Shown here: positions 18,360 to 26,502 of the stretch, one piece after another
Position numbering within the stretch: the stretch's first letter is position 1
Layout: each line of letters starts with the position of its first letter
The notes under the pieces: model-generated
What the model saw: the letters and a program-made list of their open reading frames with translations, nothing else
Told to the model about the DNA's origin: nothing
Databases searched by the model: none
Made by a program: the position numbers and the translations under genes
Assembly: GCF_002934685.1 (NCBI RefSeq)
Contig: NZ_NKHL01000121.1
Span: 188,988-229,516, forward strand
Length of the DNA stretch: 40,529 nt
Origin: Pseudomonas bohemica
GTDB taxonomy: Bacteria > Pseudomonadota > Gammaproteobacteria > Pseudomonadales > Pseudomonadaceae
Reading direction: 5' to 3'

Positions 18360-18719
18360 TCAGTGGGAGCGATAGGCCTTTGCCGCGTCCTGGGTCTTCT
18401 GTTGCTCCCACGCTCGGTCACGATCGTTCCAGATGCTGTCTCTGCCCTGATCCTGGACGTTGCTGTTTGCCAACTGCCCCTGGCACTGCCGGAACCCGTC
18501 GCTCCAGCCCTGTGCGTAAAGGGTGTCGCGCAGATAACGCTGCACATCCTTCTTGTATTGCCCTTTCATAGGGTCGATGGACTGTCGCCCACTGCCGCAA
18601 CCGTCCTGAAATCCATCCGCGAATGCCGGTGGGTAACCCTCGGCCATTAGCTGGTCGTGGGTAGACTGACAACCGGCGACGACTAAACAGCACCACAGCA
18701 CAGCCCAGCGCGTATTCAT
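18360..18719 (-). CDS. Small predicted lipoprotein of unknown function
   Basis: A 119-residue protein with a type II signal peptide: MNTRWAVLWCCLVVAGC, where VAGC is a lipobox and C17 the likely lipidated residue. The mature part is polar, rich in Q, D and G, and has three to four cysteines and repeated DG(F)xDGC/ GWSDGFRQCQG patterns (residues about 33-42 and 70-80). I do not recognise the family beyond Pseudomonas hypothetical lipoproteins. It starts behind a good GAGG ribosome-binding site and lies upstream of the Gre-like gene on the same strand, 85 bases before it, so the two may be co-transcribed. Confidence 0.75.
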   Translation of the reverse strand: MNTRWAVLWCCLVVAGCQSTHDQLMAEGYPPAFADGFQDGCGSGRQSIDPMKGQYKKDVQRYLRDTLYAQGWSDGFRQCQGQLANSNVQDQGRDSIWNDRDRAWEQQKTQDAAKAYRSH

Positions 18720-18966
18720 TTACGTTTCCCTCGACTTATGTAAAAAGTCTAGAAGCGGATCCGTGAGTTATTTGTAAAAGCGCTGTGAGAAATCCATTAA
18801 CCGATGCCCGGTCGCGCGCATTTAGTTCCAGATATCCGCTTGACGGCAGATTTTCTGAAAAAACTTTTAGTAATTTTCCTCTCGACGGCCTGAGAAGATT
18901 CAACGTTGTTAAACTGCCGGGGTGCGCGAATATAGCCGCGCTGCGCTAAACCGCTTAGGAAGATTA

Positions 18967-20175
18967 ATGAACCTCAGAACGATCCTGATTCTCGGCGCGC
19001 TCAGCGCATTTGGCCCAATGGCCATCGACTTTTATCTACCGGGCTTTCCGGCAATAGCACTGGCATTCGGCACCGACGAAAAACATGTCCAGATGACCCT
19101 GGCCTCGTATTTTCTGGGACTGAGCATCGGCCAGTTGGCCTATGGCCCGATTGCCGACCGTTTTGGCCGCCGCGTGCCGCTGTTGTTCGGTGTAGGACTT
19201 TTCACCCTCGCATCCCTGGCCTGTGCATTTGCGCCGAGCCTTGAATGGCTGATCGTCGCGCGCTTCGTTCAGGCGTTGGGTGGTTGTGCAGGCATGGTTC
19301 TGTCGCGGGCGATCGTCAGCGACAAGTGCTCTCCCATGGATTCGGCGAAAGTGTTTTCGCAACTGATGCTGGTCATGGGGCTGGCGCCGATCCTGGCGCC
19401 GATGCTCGGCGGTCTGCTGGTGAATGTGTACGGCTGGCAGGCGATATTCCTGACGCTGACCGTGTTCAGCGCACTCACCGCCCTGGCGGTCGCACTCGGC
19501 TTGCCCGAAAGCATGCCCGCCAGCCATCCGCGGCTGCCGCTGTCCGGCGCATTGGGCTCTTACTGGAAATTGCTCGGCGACCGGCTTTTCCTCGGCCACG
19601 CGTTGACCGGCGGGATCGCCATTGCCGGGATGTTTTCCTACATCGCAGGCTCGCCTTTCGTATTTATCAAGCTGTACGGCGTGCCTGCCGAGCACTATGG
19701 CTGGCTGTTCGGCATCAACGCTGCTGGCTTCATCCTGGTGGCGCAGATCAACGCCCGGCTGGTTGGACGCTTTGGGCCGGCCTGGCTGCTGTCGCGCACG
19801 GTCTGGCTGTATCTGGGCGCAGCCGTCGTGCTGCTCACGATTGCCTCGCTGCACACTGAAAAGTTGTGGCCTCTATTGATTCCGCTGTTCGTTTACATCG
19901 CAAGCCTGGGTTGCATCATCCCCAATGCATCGGCCTGTGCGATGGCGGGGCAGGGCAAACGCGCCGGCAGTGCGTCGGCGCTGCTGGGTTGCCTGCAATT
20001 CAGCGTGGCTGCGGGTGCGGCGGCGCTGGTCGGCGTGCTTCACGATGGTACGGCGGTGCCCATGGCGATGGTTATTACACTCTGTGGCGTACTCACAGCA
20101 GGGCTGGCGACGATGACCCGGCGTGCGCAGATGAAGCGCGATGCGTTGATCCCGCACATGGACGTGCGCATCTGA
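18967..20175 (+). CDS. Bcr/CflA-family MFS drug exporter
   Basis: A 402-residue, 12-helix major facilitator transporter. TM1 contains AIDFYLPGFPAI, typical of the Bcr/CflA (DHA1) group; motif A GPIADRFGRRV is at residues 60-70 between TM2 and TM3, and RFVQALGGCAGMVLSRAIVS is the conserved TM4 block. The group exports drugs such as bicyclomycin and chloramphenicol, and also some metabolites, by proton antiport; the substrate here cannot be told from sequence. The frame starts 15 codons earlier, but MNLRTILILG has a GGA ribosome-binding site and begins directly before TM1. Confidence 0.9.
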   Translation: MNLRTILILGALSAFGPMAIDFYLPGFPAIALAFGTDEKHVQMTLASYFLGLSIGQLAYGPIADRFGRRVPLLFGVGLFTLASLACAFAPSLEWLIVARFVQALGGCAGMVLSRAIVSDKCSPMDSAKVFSQLMLVMGLAPILAPMLGGLLVNVYGWQAIFLTLTVFSALTALAVALGLPESMPASHPRLPLSGALGSYWKLLGDRLFLGHALTGGIAIAGMFSYIAGSPFVFIKLYGVPAEHYGWLFGINAAGFILVAQINARLVGRFGPAWLLSRTVWLYLGAAVVLLTIASLHTEKLWPLLIPLFVYIASLGCIIPNASACAMAGQGKRAGSASALLGCLQFSVAAGAAALVGVLHDGTAVPMAMVITLCGVLTAGLATMTRRAQMKRDALIPHMDVRI

Positions 20176-20181
20176 TGGGAA

Positions 20182-20205
20182 CTGCGGCGTAGCCCTACGT
20201 CGCAG
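20182..20205 (+). terminator. Strong hairpin after the MFS exporter gene
   Basis: CTGCGGCGTAG (20182-20192) pairs with CTACGTCGCAG (20195-20205), ten Watson-Crick pairs plus one G-T. It lies six bases after the stop codon. There is no T-run behind it, so it is a weak terminator candidate or an end-protecting hairpin. Confidence 0.5.
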
Positions 20206-20846
20206 CACTTTCCCGCCCCGGAGTGATGAGCGGCTGTGCTCAAGCCTGTCCAGGCTTGTTCGCGGTGCGGAAGAATCAAACTACGGCGTTGTTATTTACT
20301 CCTGAAAATACAGAAATTTCTTACAGTCAGTTTTTTCAGTGCGTAAACCTGGATTTCTTTTCCGGCCATACATCCCTCGTCAGGGCTATTGCAAGGATGT
20401 TTTTCTTGAGAGTTTTTGGAGTATTTGCTGTAGGCATTTACCTCGGTGCTCTCGCGCGGTTGCCTTGATCAACCCTTGTGAGGCCTTGTTATTCGCGTGT
20501 TCTGGACAATCATCAAATGTTGTCTAACAAAGAACTCGGGGGATCCTTTGCTCAAAGTATTGCCGGCGAGCCTGACAAACTTGCGCCTCCGATACTGTGC
20601 GGCCAATTCTCGAGAGTGGTGCAGCGCTTATACTATGCGCCACTAAGGATCCGATTTAATGACAAGACATTGAAACTGTCGTGCCGCGAAAGCGAATCTG
20701 TATTGCCCAACGACTTGCGTAGCGCAGAGTTTCCAGGGAGTGATCCAGATCAAGGCCATCATTCGCTCATGGCAACAATGTTGGCTGCATACCGTATGTG
20801 GCGACCTGCTCATCGTCAGACGAATGTTTCAACAGGGAGTGAAAAC
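20206..20846. other. 640-base gap of unusual composition before the ArsR-type gene
   Basis: No credible gene. From about 20265 to 20430 the sequence is clearly richer in A and T than its surroundings. Short frames here (for example 20399-20470, a 23-residue hydrophobic peptide) lack a usable ribosome-binding site, and the frame open from 20478 into the ArsR gene is polar and unlike a protein domain. The region could be an old insertion or a long regulatory region. Confidence 0.5.
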
Positions 20847-21539
20847 ATGGAACACGCACCTTGCATCAGTCAGATTGCCGCACTGCTGGCGGATCCTAAA
20901 CGCAGCGCGATGATGTGGGCACTGATGGATGGAGCCTCTCGGGCTGCGGATGAACTGGCATTGTTGGTGGGGTTGTCCACCTCGTCGGCAGGCTCGCATC
21001 TGGCGCGGCTGGCTGCCGGCGGATTGCTCAGGCTTGAAACCCGCGGCAAGAAGCGTTTTTTCAGACTGGCGGCACCGGAGGTGGGAACAGCGGTGCAGGC
21101 CCTGGCCAGTGCCTCGATGATCAGTGCGGAGGTCGTCAGTCGCAGTGTGGCGCAGCCATTGCCGCCGCTGCCGTTACGCCGTGCAAGCGTCTGTTCCGAT
21201 CACCTTGGCGGTGAGCTGGCGACCGAGCTTTATCAGCGGATGCTGGGCGCCGGCTGGATCGAACAATGCGATCAGCGTCTTGAGGTCACCAGCGTCGGTA
21301 TCTCCCGGTTCGCCGAGCGAGGCATCTTCGTTCCGGCGCTGGCCCACCGGCAGCGTGAAACCGTCTGCGCCTGTGTCGACTGCAGCGACGTCAACCCGCA
21401 TCTGGGCGGAGCACTGGGGGCGGGGCTGCTGCAGTTGTTCATGCAGTTGGGGTGGCTGCGCGCCACGGAAGAGGCCAGCACGTTGCAGGTGTCTTCCAAC
21501 GGGCAGCGCGAGATCAACAAGATCGCTTCGGCTGCGTGA
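20847..21539 (+). CDS. ArsR-family winged-helix transcriptional regulator
   Basis: A 230-residue regulator. Residues about 5-75 are an ArsR winged helix: IAALLADPKRSAMMWALMDG, then ADELALLVGLSTSSAGSHLA and the wing LLRLETRGKKRFFRLA. The C-terminal 140 residues are longer than in classical ArsR proteins (about 100-120 in total) and contain CACVDCSDVNPHLGGALGAG, where the spaced cysteines and histidine could bind metal or sense redox state; that is speculation. The ATG has GGAG seven bases upstream and the first residues, MEHAPCISQIAALLADPKR, look like a true N-terminus. The gene stands alone after a long gap. Its targets are unknown; the exporter upstream is one possibility. Confidence 0.87.
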   Translation: MEHAPCISQIAALLADPKRSAMMWALMDGASRAADELALLVGLSTSSAGSHLARLAAGGLLRLETRGKKRFFRLAAPEVGTAVQALASASMISAEVVSRSVAQPLPPLPLRRASVCSDHLGGELATELYQRMLGAGWIEQCDQRLEVTSVGISRFAERGIFVPALAHRQRETVCACVDCSDVNPHLGGALGAGLLQLFMQLGWLRATEEASTLQVSSNGQREINKIASAA

Positions 21540-21598
21540 GGCTGATCGGAGAGTGCAGCGCGGCGGGATTATCTGATGATCCAGGGCATGAGCCCGAC

Positions 21599-21692
21599 CT
21601 GTGGCAGCGTGCTTGCTCGCGAAGACGCTCGTGCATCCGCAACACAGTTGTCGGTTGCAACTCAGCCTTGGCGAGCAAGCTCGCTACCACAG
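21599..21692. repeat. REPIN, GTGGCAGCGTGCTTGCTCGC variant
   Basis: The left arm is CTGTGGCAGCGTGCTTGCTC followed by GCGAAGACG; the right arm is CTTGGCGAGCAAGCTCGCTA followed by CCACAG. It lies between the convergent arsR-type and adenine deaminase genes. Confidence 0.87.
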
Positions 21693-21722
21693 GGGATCAT
21701 CTCAAAAACCGGAATCCCGGAT

Positions 21723-22676
21723 TTATGGCTTCACCAACCGCGAATCCAGGCTGTTCTGGGCCAAACGCTTCGCCTGATCCTGTGTCATGCCCAGATGCTC
21801 ATGCAACGCATGGAAGTTCTCCGTTACATAACCGCCGAAATACGCCGGGTCATCGGAGTTCACGGTGACTTTCACGCCACGCTCGAGCATGTCGAGAATG
21901 TTGTGCTGGCCCATGTGATCGAACACGCAGAGCTTGGTATTGGACAGCGGGCAAACGGTTAGCGGAATCTGCTCGTCGATGATGCGCTGCATCAGTCGCT
22001 CGTCTTCGATGGCACGCACACCGTGATCGATGCGCTCAATCTTCAGCAGGTCCAGCGCTTCCCAGATGTACTCGGGCGGGCCTTCTTCGCCAGCATGGGC
22101 CACCGTGAGGAAGCCTTCGCTGCGGGCACGATCGAACACACGCTGAAACTTGCTCGGCGGGTGACCCATTTCCGAACTGTCCAGACCCACTGCGACGAAG
22201 GTGTCGCGATACGGCAGGGCCATCTCCAGTGTCTTTTGCGCTTCTTCTTCGCTCAGGTGGCGCAGGAAGCTGAGGATCAGGCCGCTGCCGATGCCCAACT
22301 GCTGCTTGCCGTCTTGCAAGGCTTTGGAAATGCCATTGAGCACGACTTCGAACGGAATGCCGCGATCGGTGTGGGTCTGTGGGTCGAAGAATGGCTCGGT
22401 ATGAATGACGTTTTGCGCCTTGCACCGTTGCAGGTAGGCCCAGGTCAGGTCGTAGAAGTCCTGCTCGGTCCGCAGCACGTCCGCGCCCTGGTAATAGAGG
22501 TCGAGAAATTCCTGGAGATTGTTGAAGGCGTAGGCCTTGCGCAGGGTTTCGACGTCGTTCCAGGGCAGGGCGATCTTGTTGCGTTCGGCCAGGGCGAACA
22601 GCAACTCAGGCTCCAGCGAGCCCTCCAGATGCAGGTGCAGTTCGGCCTTGGGCAGGGCGTTCAACCAGTCGTACAT
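21723..22676 (-). CDS. Adenine deaminase (adenosine deaminase superfamily)
   Basis: A 317-residue zinc amidohydrolase. Metal and active-site residues are in place: H14 and H16 (HLHLEG), H194 and E197 (HAGEEG), H218 (IDHG), and D275/D276 (NSDDPAYF). The 2-residue-shifted block LDSSEMGHPPSKF (165-177) replaces the G-x-D-x-A-G-x-E block of true adenosine deaminases. It is the mark of the subgroup that includes P. aeruginosa Pa0148, which was shown biochemically to deaminate adenine to hypoxanthine. So adenine deaminase is a better name than adenosine deaminase, although automatic annotation often says Add. The 2OG-oxygenase gene ends 80 bases upstream on the same strand. A TAGAAT-type -10 (22707-22712 on the minus strand) suggests an own promoter. 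Confidence 0.92.
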   Translation of the reverse strand: MYDWLNALPKAELHLHLEGSLEPELLFALAERNKIALPWNDVETLRKAYAFNNLQEFLDLYYQGADVLRTEQDFYDLTWAYLQRCKAQNVIHTEPFFDPQTHTDRGIPFEVVLNGISKALQDGKQQLGIGSGLILSFLRHLSEEEAQKTLEMALPYRDTFVAVGLDSSEMGHPPSKFQRVFDRARSEGFLTVAHAGEEGPPEYIWEALDLLKIERIDHGVRAIEDERLMQRIIDEQIPLTVCPLSNTKLCVFDHMGQHNILDMLERGVKVTVNSDDPAYFGGYVTENFHALHEHLGMTQDQAKRLAQNSLDSRLVKP

Positions 22677-22755
22677 GTGCTTTTCTCATCAGGTGCAATG
22701 GCGGGCATTCTACAGAGTCATGCGCACCGGCTGGTTAAAAACCTGACCGAAAGGT

Positions 22756-23724
22756 TCAGACCTCGGTTTCCTGCTCTCTTCTGTAAGCGTAGGTATCGGC
22801 AAAACGCGACAGCAGAAATTCAGCGCAGGTGGTCGGCGGATACAAAGGTGGATGCTGGTCGTCAGTGCAGCCGGGCAGGCATTCGATAGGGGTATCCGGG
22901 TGCGGCTCGGCGAAGAACGGCATCGAATATCGGTCCACCCCCAGCGGGCTGATGACCCGATGTGGCGTCGAGACATAACGATCGTTGCTCCAGCGCGCCA
23001 TCATGTCGCCCAGATTGACCACGAACGTCCCCTCGATCGGCGGCGCATCGACCCAGTGGCCGCGTACATCGCGCACCTGCAGACCACCGGCGACGTCCTG
23101 ATAGAGCAGGGTGACGCAGCCGTAATCGGTATGTGCGCCCGCACCTTCCTGTTGCGCGCTGGTGGCAGCGTGGCGGGGCGGGTAGTGAATCATCCGCAGC
23201 ACGCTCACGGGTTGCTCGAAACGTTGATCGAAGAAGTTGCGCGCGATGCCCAGCGCCGGGGTCATGGCGCGCAGCAATGTCAACGCCAGGTTTTGCATGT
23301 CCCGGTAATGCTGTTCCATCAGGCTTTGCCAGCCGGGCAGATCAGGATGGCGATTGGGCCCTCGCAGCGGCTTGCCGGCCAAGACATCGGGGTGATCGGC
23401 AGGCAGATCCAGGCCCATGTCGAAGGTCTCTTTCAGATCGCTCGGCAGATTCGGGTCAAGTTGCTCGGTGGCGATGGCGCCGTAGCCGCGATGATGCCGG
23501 CTTTGGGTGATGTCGATCTTGAGCTTGTCGGCCTGGGGTTGGGCGAAGAACAGTTGCGCTGCGGTGATCACCTGTTCGATACGCGAAGCAGCGATCGGAT
23601 GACCCTTGATGTAGAAAAATCCCCACTCGCGGCACGCCCCATCGATCTGCCGGGCGACGTCGTGCCAGGCCAGATCATCGTTGGCGTAGAGCGGGGAGAT
23701 ATCGATGACGGGGAGCGGGTTCAT
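22756..23724 (-). CDS. 2-oxoglutarate/Fe(II)-dependent oxygenase, isopenicillin N synthase-like
   Basis: A 322-residue double-stranded beta-helix oxygenase. The N-terminal DIOX_N region (PVIDISPLYAND to REWGFFYIKGH) is followed by the catalytic domain with the iron ligands H198 and D200 (GAHTDYG) and H255 (STPHRV), and the 2-oxoglutarate-binding R265-x-S267 (RYSMPFF). All residues needed for activity are present. The substrate is unknown; relatives range from plant hormone oxidases to antibiotic synthases. The location is informative: adenine deaminase lies directly downstream on the same strand and a purine-type binding protein upstream, an arrangement also found in P. aeruginosa (PA0147-PA0148, from memory). 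Oxidation or N-dealkylation of a purine is therefore a reasonable guess. The start has GGAG six bases away. Confidence 0.85.
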   Translation of the reverse strand: MNPLPVIDISPLYANDDLAWHDVARQIDGACREWGFFYIKGHPIAASRIEQVITAAQLFFAQPQADKLKIDITQSRHHRGYGAIATEQLDPNLPSDLKETFDMGLDLPADHPDVLAGKPLRGPNRHPDLPGWQSLMEQHYRDMQNLALTLLRAMTPALGIARNFFDQRFEQPVSVLRMIHYPPRHAATSAQQEGAGAHTDYGCVTLLYQDVAGGLQVRDVRGHWVDAPPIEGTFVVNLGDMMARWSNDRYVSTPHRVISPLGVDRYSMPFFAEPHPDTPIECLPGCTDDQHPPLYPPTTCAEFLLSRFADTYAYRREQETEV

Positions 23725-23750
23725 GCGGACTCCGATTACACATCTTTTAC

Positions 23751-23836
23751 TGTAGGAGCGCTTACCCGCGATTGCATTCTGTCAGTCAACACGTCCGAAC
23801 CTGACACACCACATCGCGGGCAAGCGCGCTCCTGCA
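23751..23836. repeat. REPIN, GTAGGAGCGCTTACCCGCGAT family
   Basis: The left arm is TGTAGGAGCGCTTACCCGCG followed by ATTGC; the right arm is ATCGCGGGCAAGCGCGCTCC followed by TGCAC. It is the same family as the copy at 8865-8950, with a mutated left core (TTACCC for TTGCCC). It lies between the binding-protein gene and the oxygenase gene. Confidence 0.87.
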
Positions 23837-23859
23837 CGTTCAAAAAAACAGGTCTCGCC

Positions 23860-24957
23860 TTACTTGGGCAAATCGGCCTTCACACCCTCGACGTAATAGT
23901 TCATCGAGGCCAGTTCCGCGTTGGTCGCTACGCTGCCAGCCGGAATCTTCACAGCGCCAGTCTGGTCCTTGATTGGGCCGGTGAACGGGTGGAACGCGCC
24001 GCTTTCGATGTCTGCGATGATCTTCTGTGCCTCAGTTTTCACGTCCGCTGGCACCAGATCGCTGATCGGCAACTCGACTGTGCCCTCTTTCAAGCCGCCC
24101 CAGTAATCCTGGGACTTCCAGGTGCCGTCGATAACAGACTGAGTCGCCTGAATGTAATGCGGCCCCCAATTGTTGACGATGGAAGTCAGCACCGCCTTGG
24201 GACCGAAATGCGCCATGTCCGAGGCGTAACCCACTGCATAGACGCCGCGACGTTCAGCTGCCTGAATCGGCGCGGGGCTGTCGGTGTGTTGGAAAATTAC
24301 GTCGACACCCTGATCGATCAACGCGTTGGCGGCGTCCGCTTCCTTGCCCGGATCGAACCAGGAGTTGACCCACACCACCTTGATCTCGGTGCCGGGGTTG
24401 TATTTGTTCAGGGCCAGCTGAATGGCGTTGATATCACGCAACACTTCCGGAATCGGGAACGAAGCGACGTAACCGATCTTCTTGGTTTTGGTCATCTTCG
24501 CCGCGAGGAAGCCACCGACGTAGCGCCCTTCGTAGGTACGGGCCAGGTACGTGCCCATGTTCTTGTCCTGCTTGTAGCCGGTCGCGTGTTCGAAAGTCAC
24601 TTTGGGAAATTGCTTGGCCACTTTCAGCGTCGGGTTCATGTAGCCGAACGAGGTGGTGAACACCAGGTCGTAACCACTCTTTGCCATGTTGCGGATGACG
24701 CGCTCGGCGTCCGCGCCTTCCGGTACGTTTTCGACAAAACTGGTGGTCACTTTGTCGCCCAGTGCCTTGGCCATGGCTTGACGGCCCTGCTCGTGCTGGT
24801 AGGTCCATCCATGATCGCCAATCGGCCCAATATAGACGAAGCCGACTTTCAGCGGATCAGCCGCAACGGCCATCAGACTTGAACTCAGGCCAACGACAGC
24901 GGCCATGGCGCACAGCATTTTTTTCAGCGAATGACGTGAGTGAAGGGTGGAAAGCAT
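23860..24957 (-). CDS. BMP-family ABC transporter substrate-binding protein (nucleoside/nucleobase type)
   Basis: A 365-residue secreted binding protein. The signal peptide covers residues 1 to about 33 (MLSTLHSRHSLKKMLCAMAA to AVAA); there is no lipobox cysteine at the cleavage point, so it is likely periplasmic rather than a lipoprotein. The mature part has the BMP/PnrA fold hallmarks: KVGFVYIGPIGDHGWTYQHE, VFTTSFGYMNP, YVGGFLAAKMTKTKKIGYVA and QHTDSPAPIQAA. PnrA-type proteins bind purine nucleosides, and members near purine deaminases probably bind nucleobases. Its permeases and ATPase are not adjacent but lie 4-8 kb away (28928-32549) on the same strand. A sigma-54-type promoter lies 60 bases upstream and a GGAG ribosome-binding site ten bases before the ATG. 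Confidence 0.92.
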   Translation of the reverse strand: MLSTLHSRHSLKKMLCAMAAVVGLSSSLMAVAADPLKVGFVYIGPIGDHGWTYQHEQGRQAMAKALGDKVTTSFVENVPEGADAERVIRNMAKSGYDLVFTTSFGYMNPTLKVAKQFPKVTFEHATGYKQDKNMGTYLARTYEGRYVGGFLAAKMTKTKKIGYVASFPIPEVLRDINAIQLALNKYNPGTEIKVVWVNSWFDPGKEADAANALIDQGVDVIFQHTDSPAPIQAAERRGVYAVGYASDMAHFGPKAVLTSIVNNWGPHYIQATQSVIDGTWKSQDYWGGLKEGTVELPISDLVPADVKTEAQKIIADIESGAFHPFTGPIKDQTGAVKIPAGSVATNAELASMNYYVEGVKADLPK

Positions 24958-25305
24958 GCAGGTCGAGCTCCTTTGGTCTTGTGGGCCGGGCCGTCTGGGC
25001 GGGGCGTTCTACTCAATGCAAAAAGCTGACCAATAAGACAGGTCTCGCGTATTGCGCGGTTTGTCTCGCTGCTCCGGATTCAGCGGTCCGCAGGCATGTT
25101 CCTGTTCGGTGCGCTGGGGGTTGAGCACGCTGCCAACCGGTGCAGAAAACCTGATTGCTGTTGCAAGCCGGGCTGCAGCGGGATGACGTTCATGGGTTTG
25201 ATCGTTCTTGTCTTGAAACCTTTAATTACAACAAGCACTCTCAACGCCTTGAGCAGTTATCACTTCATGGACGTGCGGCATCGGTCGCAAGGATAAAAGG
25301 CAGCG
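24958..25305. other. Divergent intergenic region between the binding-protein gene and the Ca2+/H+ antiporter gene
   Basis: 348 bases. It contains the sigma-54-type promoter of the binding-protein gene (25017-25032). About 75-130 bases behind that promoter there are three half-sites, GGTGC at 25109-25113, GCAC at 25125-25128 and GGTGC at 25139-25143, which resemble NtrC half-sites (GCACC/GGTGC), though not in the perfect spacing. No gene is visible. Confidence 0.5.
25017..25032 (-). promoter_or_regulatory. Sigma-54 (RpoN)-type promoter of the BMP binding-protein gene
   Basis: Read on the minus strand: TGGTCAGCTTTTTGCA, with exactly ten bases between GG (-24) and GC (-12) as RpoN requires (consensus TGGCACGNNNNTTGCA). 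The same TGG-CAG-TTTTTGC string occurs before the NCS2 permease (36051-36066) and at 32604-32619. It is 60 bases before the ATG. Confidence 0.72.
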
Positions 25306-26397
25306 ATGGGCACGATTCTCAAGCAAGAAAAATTTCTCCTGTTGGCGGTGATCGCGACCTGTTTCGCCTACCCGTTCGAGCACCAGTTGCTCAGTCACGG
25401 CCATACCGTCGCCCTGATCGCCGGCGTTGTCCTGGTGGCGTTCATCGTCTGCGCGTCGATGCGCGTTGCCCATCACGCCGAACTGCTCGCCGAAAAGGTC
25501 GGCGATCCCTACGGCACCATGATCCTGACCCTGTCCGCGGTGCTGGTCGAAGTCGTGATCCTGGCGATCATGATGAGCAACGAGCCGTCACCCACGCTAG
25601 TGCGCGACACCATTTATTCGGCGGTCATGCTGGATATCAATGGCATCCTCGGTCTGGCCGCGTTGATGGGCGGACTCAAGCATGGCGAGCAGTCCTACAA
25701 CGATGATTCGGCGCGGTCCTACAGTGTGATGATCCTGACCGCGATGGCGGTGTCGATGGTGGTGCCGGAGTTCATCCCCGAATCGAACTGGAAGCTGTAC
25801 TCGGCCTTCACCATTGGCGCGATGATCTTGCTGTACGGGCTGTTCTTGCGCATGCAGGTGGGGCCGCACAGTTACTTCTTCAGCTACAGCTACCCTGACA
25901 AGAAGCGGCGCAAGGAGCAGGCCCAGCACACAGAGCCAGAGGTGAACCTGTCGCTGTCCATCGGCATTCTGGTATTTGGCGTGGTGATCATCGGCGCGCT
26001 GGCGGAAGTCATGTCCAAAACCGTGGACCTGGGCCTCGAAGGCAGCGGCGCGCCGCCGGTGATGACAGCAATCCTGGTGGCGGCGATTTCTGCTGCGCCT
26101 GAAATCCTGACGGCATTACGCGCTGCGCTGGCCAACCGCATGCAGTCGGTGGTGAACATTGCGCTGGGTGCTTCGCTGTCCACGGTGATTCTGACCGTCC
26201 CGGTGATGGAAGCGATGGCGCTGTATACCGGCCAGCCGTTTCAGATGGCGATGACGCCGGTGCAAACGGTGATGATCTTCGTCACCCTGCTGATCAGCGC
26301 CATCAACCTTAACGATGGCGAGACCAACGCCATCGAAGGCATGACCCACTTCGTGCTGTTCGCGACGTTCGTGATGTTGTCGTTGATGGGTTTATAA
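25306..26397 (+). CDS. chaA: Calcium/cation:proton antiporter, ChaA family
   Basis: A 363-residue inner-membrane protein with about 11 helices in the two-fold repeat of the CaCA superfamily. The first repeat has HAELLAEKVGDPYGTMILTL followed by SAVLVEVVILAIMM, and the second ISAAPEILTALRAALANRMQ followed by SVVNIALGASLSTVILTVP; the paired acidic residues (E in VLVEVV and in AAPEIL) are the cation-coordinating ones. A hydrophilic loop with a basic run (DKKRRKEQ) links the halves. It expels Ca2+ (and possibly Na+ or K+) in exchange for protons. It is the only plus-strand gene inside the purine block, and a functional link is not obvious. The start has AAGG five to six bases upstream. Confidence 0.9.
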   Translation: MGTILKQEKFLLLAVIATCFAYPFEHQLLSHGHTVALIAGVVLVAFIVCASMRVAHHAELLAEKVGDPYGTMILTLSAVLVEVVILAIMMSNEPSPTLVRDTIYSAVMLDINGILGLAALMGGLKHGEQSYNDDSARSYSVMILTAMAVSMVVPEFIPESNWKLYSAFTIGAMILLYGLFLRMQVGPHSYFFSYSYPDKKRRKEQAQHTEPEVNLSLSIGILVFGVVIIGALAEVMSKTVDLGLEGSGAPPVMTAILVAAISAAPEILTALRAALANRMQSVVNIALGASLSTVILTVPVMEAMALYTGQPFQMAMTPVQTVMIFVTLLISAINLNDGETNAIEGMTHFVLFATFVMLSLMGL

Positions 26398-26421
26398 GGC
26401 GAATCGACGGTCGCCACGCTC

Positions 26422-26490
26422 CTGTAGCAGTCCGGCTTGCCGGGGGTGACGGCCGTTATGTCGCCTCCGCCGGCAAGCCGGATTGTCAGA
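26422..26490. repeat. Short REPIN of a third family (GTAGCAGTCCGGCTTGCCGG)
   Basis: The left arm is CTGTAGCAGTCCGGCTTGCC followed by GGGG; the right arm is CGCCGGCAAGCCGGATTGTC. The spacer is only about 22 bases. It lies between the convergent antiporter and 8-oxoguanine deaminase genes. The same core, GGCTTGCCGG, recurs at 28009-28079. Confidence 0.85.
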
Positions 26491-26502
26491 AGGGGACTGA
26501 CA

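Noticed and set aside
20399..20470. A 23-codon hydrophobic mini-gene
   Set aside because: The only purine-rich stretch (AAGG) abuts the ATG, leaving no spacing for ribosome binding; there is no other support.
22742..22759. A further copy of the sigma-54-like motif before the adenine deaminase gene (GGTCAGGTTTTTAA on the minus strand)
   Set aside because: The GGTCAGGTTTTT part is there, but the essential -12 GC is replaced by AA, and a TAGAAT-type -10 lies closer to the gene. It may be a decayed promoter but should not be counted.
22852..24882. Long open frame (676 codons) on the plus strand opposite the oxygenase and binding-protein genes
   Set aside because: It crosses two certain genes and a REP pair in antisense and has no domain similarity.
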